Below, one piece after another: positions 36,901 through 48,900 of a DNA stretch of 64,000 bases. The stretch comes from Paragorgia papillata (taxonomy: Eukaryota; Cnidaria; Anthozoa; Scleralcyonacea; Coralliidae). How positions within the stretch are numbered: the first letter of the stretch is position 1; every line of letters starts with the position of its first letter. A program made the translations under genes and the position numbers. Below the pieces are notes generated by a model that worked only from the letters and a program-made list of their open reading frames with translations, had not been told where the DNA came from and did no database searches. The stretch covers positions 6,301,001 through 6,365,000 of the forward strand of contig JAWNZC010000351.1 of NCBI GenBank assembly GCA_035771165.1, in the 5' to 3' direction.

Positions 36901-39900
36901 CGTTGGGTTCAAAATATTGCCATAGGTAAGATTTGAGCACGTTTAAGTCATATTTGTTATCCACACGACCACCGTAAATAGCATTCTCAAAAAGACCATG
37001 CACGAAATTCCAACGAACTTCTGCGCTACCTGAAGTGGAATATAAACAATTAAAACATCATTATTACTAATAGTCTGTCATCTGATAAACTAAGCTTTTT
37101 ACTATATATAGCTGACTATATACTACCTCATGAAAACTAAGAGCGAATAATCTAATCATCAGCTTAAATAACTAGTATTTTTAAGATTAGTTTTAAGATA
37201 AATCTGAATAAACCTCGTCCTATCAGGTAATGATCGGCTATTTGCATGTTTTATATATGAAGTATGATAGTATAAGTTGTCTTTTCAAGACTTTTTGCAC
37301 ACAAACAATTAAACAAGCAAACGAACAAGTAACCAAGCAACTAAATAACTAACAAACAAACAAACAAACAAACAAACAAACAAACAAACAAACAAACAAA
37401 CAAACAAACAAACAAGCAAACAAACAAACAAACAAACAAACAAACAAACAAAAGATTAGACTATCAAGGCCTGTTCATTTGGTCCCAGTAAGCGTAAGGT
37501 ACTACTGCCATTTGCAAGCCACCGTTAGGCCACAGATTTAGGGGCCGATTACATTCAAGTCGTTTACTTGACTGTGTGAATAATAGCACTGAAATAGTGA
37601 TCATAGCGAAGACTTAATAGATTAATTAGTGTTCGTGAAGACGCTTTCGTGGACTATAACAATCTTTATTCTTTTTATTAACGATGGGCTTACAAAATAA
37701 ATAATAGACTCATTACATGTATATATAGGGTAAAACTGAAGTATTAAACTAACGTAACTTTGCCCTTCTTTACTTGATAATTGCGAATTTCGGCCTGAAA
37801 TCATCCACGTCAATTCAAAATTCATCCAGGCTTACCGGGCTAGCCGGTTAACTGGGTCCATGTAATGGCCCCCTTAGTCACCGATGTTTTTCATGTTTGT
37901 TTACGTTTGAAAGTTGCAAGTTTCACCAGAAAACGTTGAACAAAACAAATCAACCAACTTGCGGCGTCGTTTTGACAGGTTTCTTCGAAATCACGCCGCA
38001 AGTTGATTGGTTGTTTTTAAATGTTCAACGTTTTATGGTGAAACTTGCAACTTTCAAACGTAAACAAACATGAAAAAAATCGCAAGCCTAACGGTGGCTT
38101 GCAAACGGCAGTAGTACGTTCATATGGTAGTTTTCATCCCGTCTACCCGGACATCAGTTATCAAAAATCACAATTCTGTTGTCACATGTTTATCTGCGTT
38201 AAAAATAATGCTTTCATTATACATCTGATTGATTTATATTCTAATAGAAAATTATCGTAAATCCCCATCAGAAAAAATAACCTTTTGTTTTTAATGACTT
38301 TATCCCGTTGAACCGGACAAACTGTTTATTTATGGGAAAAATTTCATCCCAATTACCGAGATCTCAAACCACAAAACAAAACAAAACAAAACAAAACAAA
38401 ACAAAACAAAACAAAACAAAACAAAACAAAACAAAACAAAACAAAACAAAACAAAACAAAACACAGCACAGCACAGCACAGCACAGCACAGCACAGCACA
38501 ACACAACACAACACAACACAACACAACACAACACAACACAACACAACACAACAAAAACCGAAACAAAACAAAACAAAACAAAACAAAAACTACAACGTAA
38601 CTTGGCTCGTAAGTCACATTATTAACCGTACCTTTCTTGGCAGTTGAGCATAATCTGTCAATTATTTCTGCGCCTGCTCTCAAATCACTAAGAGAAAACT
38701 CATAAAACTTCGTCCAGCCCTAAAGAAAAAGCAATATTACGTTCATTTATTTAAAACCTATTTTAAATACAAAATATATTCATTCTATATATAAAAACTT
38801 AATCGACAAAAATACATGTATATAGACCACGTTCACCGCTTTATTTATCTTTTATGTGCATTTAAATGAGCCTTCCTAGTCTCGTTATGAAGCAAATAAT
38901 CTTTTGAATTACAGACATACAAACGAGGCTAGAAACGCTTATTAAAATGCACTTTAAAAGAATATTCAAATTAGTCGTCATTATGACAGTGGTCTATAGA
39001 TGCAGTGCTAGATTTATCACGCTTTTTCATTAATCTATTTGAAGTATCGTAATTTTTATTGACTACTAATGATTAAGTCATTACCATATAAAAGTTAGCT
39101 TTTACTACGTTGACACCAAACACATTACACTAGTTTAAAATATAGTGAAAACATCCAGGAATTTGTCCATAAAGAAGGTGTACCAGCTTTAAAAAAAGGA
39201 TGTCTGCATCTCTCTGGGGAGAAAACTGTCACTGTTTATGCATTACTACAAACATTTCTCACATATAGACTCCATTGCTCAAAATACAATTTCTAAGTCA
39301 TTTGTAAATAATGTAGTATGGCATATAAAATGTAAGTGGGTGTTTCTTTAAAGAATAGATTTACTGAAAATGTTCACCTGGGGAATATAGTTTCTTCTTT
39401 CTTGTACGACCGCGTGGAACCAAGCCAGGACAAAAAGAGCCTGGGCACGAACAGATGACTCTCCACGTTTTATAAATTCCGGTGTCCAAGTTTCGTATGT
39501 TCTTTGCAGATTCTTCTTAATACCTGGTGGAGACTAATAACAATAGTAACAGTAAACGAATCAATAATATATCATGCATGAGCATTTACACAGTATAAGT
39601 AAGAAGAAGACGTTATCACGTACAGTACCTCGTACGTTACTTTCAAACTTGATTGTAGTAAAATTGTAGGAAACTTTGGATGACTTTCAGCCGTGAGCCA
39701 CAAGCGGAAATTTTCATTTGAATCCAACGAATTTAGTGCCTACAAAAATAACATGTTGATATATTACCACTAAGTATAGGTTAGTTACCGAGGTTGAGGT
39801 AACTAACCTACTTAGTTCAAGATCACAGAGGTTGCCTAAGAAAACTGAGATACTGAGTCCGTTCTCACAGATTGTCTAAAAACACTTCAGTCGCGATGAT

Positions 39901-42900
39901 AAATCCTTTATCACATTCGTGACCATTGATTAACCCTTATTTTCCCAACCACGCATAAGTCAAGTTAATTCCCCCGGGCTAATATATATATTAGCCGGTG
40001 GCATTAACTTGATTGCGTGGTTGCGAGTAATTATTATAAATAAACAACCGCGGTACATCAAGGAAAATCGAGGTGATCATGAACTGAATATCATTAACCC
40101 ACTGTCACAGTCGAGTTTTATTTTTTTTACTAATGCCAGACTATTATACTGATCAAGGGGGAGAACTCTCGCAGTGAAAGGTGGAATATAACGTCAAGAG
40201 TTAGACATATTTCAGAACGATTTCGAGTGAACTTATTATTCTCCACCCGAGTTCACTATCCCACAATAATCATTCGAAATCATCATGTATGAAGACTGTT
40301 GTCTAGATATTGAAGAAACTAGTCTGTTTCGAAATATCGAACAGCCTAAGTACTATCATTCGACCTTCAGCTCCCAACTTGACCTGTAGCTCAGTTGGTA
40401 GAGGATAGGACTAGTAAACCGAAGATCGCGGGTTCGAATCCCAGCCGGGCCAAGTAGAGTTTTCGCTACTTGTCTGGTATGGCTCGTCACTCGGAGTAAC
40501 ACCTTATTATTATATTTCAAAATGTATAGCAACAAACATCAGATATTATATAACCTTTTCTAGAGTTGGCAGCCACGCGTTTACTAAATGCAAATTCTTG
40601 AGGCACAGCCATTCACCATTTCGTGAGCATTCATGAAGTAACTGCATCGCAATGTCGGCCTGACCTTGGCCCATAGCAACTTGGTGGAACTTGTCGAGAC
40701 CAATAACTTCAGCTGCCATATCTTGTAACTCCTATTATATGGAAAAGAAATTAAGCTATTGGGTAATATTATAATTATTATAATCATTATAATTATTACA
40801 GTTATTACAATTAGTATAGGTAATCATCATATGATAGCGAGTGCAATTTATATTTAGGCGAGTGCAATTTGGCATAATTTTCAAATATCACGAGTAGTGT
40901 AAATCCTTAATTGTACGAGCAAAATCATATGATTACTCATTTATTATAAGCATGACAAAATTACGACACGTACGCTTCGTACTCACTCACGCCTTTAAAA
41001 ACATCTTGTTTCATTACTTGACAAGAAACATTTTCACTCTGGCTGTTCTCTGTACTCATTTCAAAATATTTACATGGAATTGAGTTCATAGTGTACCAGA
41101 AGTCGTTGGAAATGTGAAAACGTTCCATTGCAGAATTGGCCGCCATTTTGAATTTTATTGTCAACATCGTTCCCAGGGCCTTCTCTATTTTTATTAATTG
41201 TACTGCAGTACAATTAATAAAATAATTGTACTTCTCTCAACCAATCAGAATGTAGTAATTTTGTCATGCATATAATAATTATAATTATTATAATCATAAT
41301 AATTATAATAATTATTATAATCATTATAATAACCATCAAAATTATTATTAAATGTAATTTGGTAAAGTAATTTGGTTAGAAACCATGCCTATAAATTTTA
41401 CACTGGAGATATTTTCAGTTGTCTGTAGCAAAAAAGTGATCACCGCGATTTTGCTTTAGAAACAGTTCTCATTTTTTGTTTACCTGAGAAGGATCAGCAC
41501 CAGGTGAAATTATAATCAATATAGGTTCGCGACAGACAGTTTCTTTCATTAGCTTTTTAAGGTTGACTGCTGGAGGAGAAAGTTCTTTGAATCCTGGAAT
41601 TAAAAAAAATAAATTATACAACACAGTACAGTAATCATTGGACAAGTATGTTAATAAAACTAGATACAGCAAACGTCACATAAAGTCGTTACACTTATCA
41701 CTGTTTACTTACTACGATTCTATGAATCATCATAATATGAAAAAAATGTATGTATGCAGAATAGCATACGACCAATCCAACGCCCATCAATTTGTTTTAT
41801 TTATCTATCCGTTTTACTCAACCTCTCACTCTGACTCACTCACTCACTCATTCACCCACTCACTCACTCACTCACTCCCTCACTCACTCACTCACTCACT
41901 CACTCACTCACTCACTCACTCACTCACTCACTCACTCACTCACTCACTCACTCACTCACTCACTCACTCACTCACTCACTCACTCACTCACTCACTCACT
42001 CACTCACTCACTCACTCACTCACTCACTCACTCACTCACTCACTCACTCACTCACTCACTCACTCACTCACTCACTCACTCACTCACTCACTCAGCCACC
42101 CACCCACCCACCCACCCACCCACCCACCCACCCACCCACCCACCCACCCACCCACCCACTCACTCACTCACTCACTCACTCACTCACTCACTCACTCACT
42201 CACTCACTCACTCACTCACACTCACTCACTCACTCACTCACTCACTCACTCACTCACTCACTCACTCACTCACTCACTCACTCACTCACTCACTCACTCA
42301 CTCACTCACTCACTCACTCACTCACTCACTCACTCAGCCACCCACCCACCCACCCACCCACCCACCCACCCACCCACCCACCCACCCACCCACCCACCCA
42401 CCCACCCACCCACCCACCCACCCACCCACCCACCCACTCACTCACTCACTCACTCACTCACTCACTCACTCACTCACTCACTCACTCACTCACTCACTCA
42501 CTCACTCACTCACTCACTCACTCACTCACTCACTCACTCACTCACTCACTCACTCACTCACTCACTGTCATTCACCCAGCCACCTAACCATTGGTCCGCT
42601 CGTTAAACATGCAACTACCTATATCTATCCGCCCGTCCGTCTATTGACAAGTGCAGTGCAGTGTTGTGACTCAGGGCACGTATAATAGATTTGACTCCAT
42701 TTTGCTTGTTTTAGAAGTCTTTATCACGCTAAGCGCCGTTTGTTGGCAACTAGTATGTTTGTACAAAGTCTATGAACAAGTAGCTTGCGTATCACCCAGG
42801 CTACAAAGAAACGCTTGCTACGCAGGCTAATGAACAAGTTGTATTGTTATATACCAAAGACTTTCGTTTGCCAAAGATGAAATCTTATTGGTCAAATCAT

Positions 42901-45900
42901 GGTCACGTGTTGTTCAACAAACTCAATGTTTCTTTCTGCCCAGGGAAACATTGCACTGTTTCCCTCTGACGTCAACAATGAAGAAGGAAACAGTGTAATG
43001 TTTCCCTCTGACGTCAGCTTTTTTCATGCGTTGTTCACGTGAATACACAATGATTATTGCATCAGATCAAGAACTTTCGCCTCTTCGGAGCATTTTGAAA
43101 ACAAGAGCTTGTTTCGAGCTTGTTTGGTACGAAATAGCAAATTTCCCAAAAGAAAGAATATCTATACATATCTTCAAAGAACGTCTGAAGAAAACCTGGA
43201 GAAGTTTAAAGCTGTTCTTTGTACTTGTTGAGTCTGGTGTATTTGTTTATATTCAGAAATTACGAAGACAAAGTCAAAACACTCACTCACTCACTCGCTC
43301 ACTCACTCACTCTATATGGCGGACGGTCGTGCAGTGCAGGCTGTCGGCAGAACGAGATTTTCAAGCCGTAATTTGGAAGAAAGGAGAGTTGACACAAACG
43401 AGAGAAATTACACAGCAGATAATAGTATGAGCAGTATAATAGAAGAAGAAAGTTGTCTCAAAGATGAAGAAATTTGCGAAGAATTATGTGCTGTGTTAGC
43501 GACAACATCGAAGGAAGAAGTAATAGAAAATCTTTGTCGAGACTACACAGTGAAGCGTTTAACAAACTTGAGAGAATTTGCTGCGAACTTATGTCGTGAA
43601 ACAAGAGAAGAATGCCCTAAAGGTAGACTGGTGAGACGGCTGTCAAAACAAGTTGGGGCAAAGGTTGAGGTAAAATTCGCCACCGACATTGTTGAGTTGG
43701 TAAAGTTTTGGAAATCGGGTGAAGAAAGTCAGCAATTAACAGATATATTCTGCAAGACAAATACAATTTCTTCCAGTCAAGGTACAACTGAAGAAACCAG
43801 CACAGGGGAGGTGTTTAAGTTGTTAGAAAAAATGGATTTAAAAATGTGTGAATTGAAGGAGAAGACCGATGAAGCGTTGGCTGAACTTAAAGATGAGATC
43901 GAGGGTCTCAAAGCAAGTTTACAAGACAAGAATTTGAGAATTGCGGCACTAGAAGAAGAACTTTCAATAACAAAAAGTCGAAATCAAGCAGAGTCTAGAC
44001 GGTTAAAGGGAGAGGGCGAGAATTATAACACAGAAATAATTATGCTCAAAGAAAATAATTCGAAAATTATTGAACAGGTAACTTGTTTACGAAGAGAACT
44101 TGACCGTGTCAAGAACAAAGGAACCAATTTAAAATTAAATGCTAAGCAGAAAGAGGATAGATCGCTGCCCCAAGGGAGAACTATTGTGAAAGAAATTGAT
44201 GAAGAAAATGAATTAGCATCACAGGATATGCAAATTCGTGAAAAAAGCGTCGAGAAACGAACAATTGTTCCTGATAGCGAAGAAAACGTGCCTGACTCGT
44301 CGGCTGTAAATAACAAAGAGGTCAGCTCGAAAGAGAAGGACAGACCTGAAGTATTGGATTTAACAGCCAGTCCTGCCGTAATAGACCCACACTCAAACCA
44401 AGATTTTGTTGGTGTGAACAGAAACAGAGTTAAAAAAATTTATCTCGGAGGAGTTAAAGAGGGAGTTAATGTACAGAAAGTAAGGCAGTATATGCTGGAG
44501 AGAAGTATAAACCCAACGTATGTAAGATTGTTCAAAAGTCAGAGGAAGGGAACAATAGCAGTACGCGTTAATGTGAAAATAGAAGATTTTTATAAAGTAT
44601 GTAGAAACGAATTCTGGCCCGAGAATGTGTATGCCAGAGCATGGTTATCTGAGGCAACGTGGAAAGACAGAAGAGGTTTAAACAGGGCCGAGCCAGAGGA
44701 CAGAAATAATAATCCTTGATGACGCTAAACGTGATAACCTGGAACTGCGGAGGTATTTATGGGAACTTCAGGTATGCTAAAGATTTATTTAAAAAGTGTG
44801 ATGTTCTGGCTGTTACGGAACATTGGTTATATCCGGATGAGTTGTCTTTTCTTGAGACCTTGGATGGCAGTTTCAAATGTTATTCCTCATCTAGTTCAAA
44901 AAATGATTTGAATTATAGATGGAGAAGGGGTCAAGGGGGGTTAGCAATTTTATGGAGAGACGGAATTTATATTGGACAAAAAATATCAATACAATCTGAT
45001 CGCATGATTGCAGTGAGAATTACAAATAAGAGAAATCAGTCTATAAAACTATTGATTTGTTGTGTCTATTTACCTTCGACAAATAACAGTTTGGTGGAGT
45101 TCAAGAAAGCATTAGAGGAAATTGAACTGTTTTGCTTTACAAGACGAAGTATGGGGGATACATTAGTTGTTCTTGGGGATTTTAATGCTCACATGGATGA
45201 CGAAAGATCTGGGCAAAAAGAAAATTCTCGTGGAAAGATGGTTAGAGATGTTTTAGATAAACTTCAAATGTGCACAGTAAACGTAGGACACGAGTGCGGA
45301 GGGCCAATGTATACTTATGTATCTTCACTGGGGTGCAGTGTTGTGGATTACATTTTTCTCGACAGTATATTACTACATAAGGTAAGAAATGTTAAGGTAA
45401 TGGATGAACATCCGAATAATACAGCGTATCATCTACCAGTAAAGGCAGAGATTGCGGTTAACGGTAGTCATTGTGACAGGGGCAATACTGACTCATGGAA
45501 AAAAGGTAACAAAGTAAACAATATTATTGCTTGGAGAAAATGTACCGAATATCAATTGACAGTGTATGCACAAACTTTAACGGAAATACTATCTGTACAT
45601 TTCAGTCAAACGTTTGATATTAGACAAGATTCCGATATTGATAAGATGGTGGATAAACTAAGTGAATCGTTGAAAGAAGCTTCTAGAAATCTTCCAAAAG
45701 TAAAATATCGACGACATATTAAACCATATTGGAATGAAGAGCTTAATAGACTAAAAAAGTTGTCAAAAACTGCCTGGTACGAGTGGACTATGGATGGAAG
45801 GCCTAGAGGAATTGAGAATGAATTGTATCAAAACTACAAAGAAGCCAAAAAAGCATTTCGCAGAGAACTTAGAAAAACAAGACAAATATACGAAAAGGAA

Positions 45901-48900
45901 GAATTTGAGAAAATAGCAGGAATGGAGGAAATAGATCAGTTTAAGTTTTGGAGATAGAAATAGAAAGATGGGACGAAGCGTAAGAAGATCAACATATCTA
46001 CAGAAAGACGAAGAGCTGGTAGAGGATGAACAAAAGCAGGCTGAGTGTTGGGCTGACTATTATGAGAAATTATTCTCACCGCTACAAAATGATGATTTTA
46101 TGGAAGAGTTTTCGCTATTTGTCGAAAGTGAAGTTAAAGAGTTAAAACTCAAGTCGTTGATGGATATTGATGATCTTTTTGACATACCATTCACCTTCGA
46201 GGAAGTATCCAGAATTATTCAAACCCTTCCAAATGGGAAAGCTTCTGGTTTTGATGGCATTACATACGAGCATATAAAGAATGGAGGCAGCAAATTAATT
46301 GAAAGTCTGGTGTATTTGTACAGGAATATAATAGACAAAGAATATGTTCCCCGTGCATTTAAGCTGGCCGTTAAAGTACCCATCCCAAAAGGTAGAAAAT
46401 CACAGATGACGTTTGATGATTCCCGTGGGATCAACTTACTTCCGGTATTGGATAAAGTACTTGAGCGACTTGTATTGGATCGAATAAAGTGTAAACATTA
46501 CAATAGTCTTCACAAATTGCAAGGAGCATATCAGACTAAACAGGATGCGCTGAGCACGGCTTTTATGATTGACGAGGTAATAAATCAGTGCTGTGAAGAT
46601 GGGGACAAGGCGTATGTTGGCTACGTGGATGTGAAAAAGGCTTTCGATACCGTGTGGATTGATGGTATGCTCTACAAGCTCTATTATATGGGTGTAACTG
46701 GTAAGGCTTGGAGAATTGTAAGCAGTTGGTACGAAGATATGAAGGAGTATGTTGTAATTGCAGGTTGCAAATCAAGAGAGTATAAAATCACTCAAGGAAC
46801 CAGACAGGGGGGTGTCTTATCACCATGGTTGTATCTTGTGTATGTTAACGATCTTATTAATTTGCTAGAGTCAACCAAACGTGGCGTCGTAATCAGTAAT
46901 ATATACTTTGGATCACCTATGTTCGCTGATGATCTAACGATGATTTCGCGAATGAAATCTGGTCTGGACATGATGTTGGAAGAAGTAAATACTTATGGTA
47001 AGAAATGGAGAATGATGTTTAGTTATAAGAAAACTGTTGTCATGGTATTCGGAGAAAAGAAAGCGGATCATAAAAAGAATTTAGATACGAGAAGTTGGAA
47101 TCTGGGAATAGTGAAGCTTAAAGAGGTAGAGACATGGAAAAAATCTTGGAAAGATTTGGTGTTTGGAGGGAACGTGTATGCATGTCATTAAAGATGCAAC
47201 AACCAAAGCGTGGGATTCCTGTTTTGGCATAATAAGAGGGGGAGGTCGTCATTTAGGACTTAATCCCATCATATCATTGAAACTATGGAAAACAATTGGT
47301 ATGGAAAAATTATTGTATGGTTGTGAACTATGGAGAGTAAATGGAGTGTTGATAAAACAACTGGAGAAGGTGCAAAATCAAATTATCAGAATCATTCAAG
47401 GATTTTTGCCAGGAACCTCTGGAACAGCATGTAGGGGATTACTTGGGTTGTGGGATGTCGCAACGGAAATTGACAAACGGAAGCTGTATCTTCTTGGTAG
47501 AATAATCAGGTCAGGAGATGGTTTGGCATACAAACGGATGTTTAGAAGAAGACTTATACGCTGGAAATGGAAAGTTGACAATAGGGCAACAGGATTTATT
47601 CCTGATGTAATAAAGATTTTAAGACGTTATGATCTATTTAATTACATCGAGGATTTTTACAACGAGGATGTATTTCCCAGTAAATCAAGGTGGAAGATTA
47701 TAGTAAAGCTAACCATTCAAGAGGTTCATGAAAATCAATGGAGGGAAAATGTATTACGCAATCGACAGCTGAAATTATACGCAGTTGTTCACACTAAACT
47801 CGAACCAATCTTTTGGTGGAACTTGGCAAGGCAGTATACTGATTCGTTGGGCGAAGTAACAGATGTTCTGCGCATTTTATGTGGATCATATACCCAGAGG
47901 GGTAAACGAGTAGAGGACATTCATAACAGTAACACCGAGTGTGAAAGATGTCGTGTACTTTGTAGGGACCCGTTGAGACATGCTTTGTTGTATTGTAGGG
48001 AATCAGAGAAAGAAAGAAATATGATGTGGGATTGGGTAATGGACACTTTACCAATTACGGTTGCAGCGGAATTACATTCAATGGAAGATGATGAGTTCAT
48101 CACTACAATATTGGGAGAGAAAAGGGCATTAAGTAATTTAAGTAATTTACGCAAAGATGATCAAGAAAAGTTCTTTTTGAGAACAGCAAAGTACATTTCT
48201 TACGTTAGGGAACTATTCTTTAATTAATTTATTTCTAAACATTATATCTTTTTTTTAAATTATGTAAATAACTTTAAAACAATCACTCCTCTGTTTAGGG
48301 GGCAATAAAAGAATTGTTACTCACTCACTCACTCACTCACTCACTGTCATTCACCCAGCCACCTAACCATTGGTCCGCTCGTTAAACATGCAACTACCTA
48401 TATCTATCCGCCCGTCCGTCTATTGACAAGTGCAGTGCAGTGTTGTGACTCAGGGCACGTATAATAGATTTGACTCCATTTTGCTTGTTTTAGAAGTCTT
48501 TATCACGCTAAGCGCCGTTTGTTGGCAACTAGTATGTTTGTACAAAGTCTATGAACAAGTAGCTTGCGTATCACCCAGGCTACAAAGAAACGCTTGCTAC
48601 GCAGGCTAATGAACAAGTTGTATTGTTATATACCAAAGACTTTCGTTTGCCAAAGATGAAATCTTATTGGTCAAATCATGGTCACGTGTTGTTCAACAAA
48701 CTCAATGTTTCTTTCTGCCCAGGGAAACATTGCACTGTTTCCCTCTGACGTCAACAATGAAGAAGGAAACAGTGTAATGTTTCCCTCTGACGTCAGCTTT
48801 TTTCATGCGTTGTTCACGTGAATACACAATGATTATTGCATCAGATCAAGAACTTTCGCCTCTTCGGAGCATTTTGAAAACAAGAGCTTGTTTGGTACGA

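Larger units (their letters stand above)
43279..48345 (+). mobile_element. Non-LTR retrotransposon embedded in (ACTC)n DNA
   Basis: Two-ORF LINE: ORF1 at 43316, ORF2 from 44719. The 5' end is an (ACTC)n tract (43279-43313) three bases before the ORF1 start codon. The 3' end is caataaaagaattgtt followed by (ACTC)n (48319-48345). It lies between two 0.7-kb direct repeats in the 8-kb dynein intron. ORF2 has two frame breaks. The clade is not settled; absence of RNase H and the ORF1 C-terminal fold hint at a CR1/jockey-like lineage. Confidence 0.85.

Noticed and set aside
38308..38683. ORFs rich in Cys-Val-Leu-Phe or Lys-Gln-Thr
   Set aside because: Products of the (AAAAC)/(ACAGC)/(ACAAC) repeat, although the minus frame overlaps a real dynein exon at its start.
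40381..40452. tRNA-Thr gene
   Set aside because: A and B boxes are present, but the same flanks occur around two other copies at 54.1-54.7 kb, marking a SINE.
40961..41167. 68-codon minus-strand ORF (MLTIKFKMAANSAMERF...)
   Set aside because: Reads like protein but lies inside an AT-rich MITE with no splice partner; kept only as a comment.
41638..42685. Two ORFs of about 300 codons (THSL/PTHP repeats)
   Set aside because: They are translations of the (CTCA)n/(CCCA)n microsatellite; a 4-base unit with no stop in any frame is open by composition.
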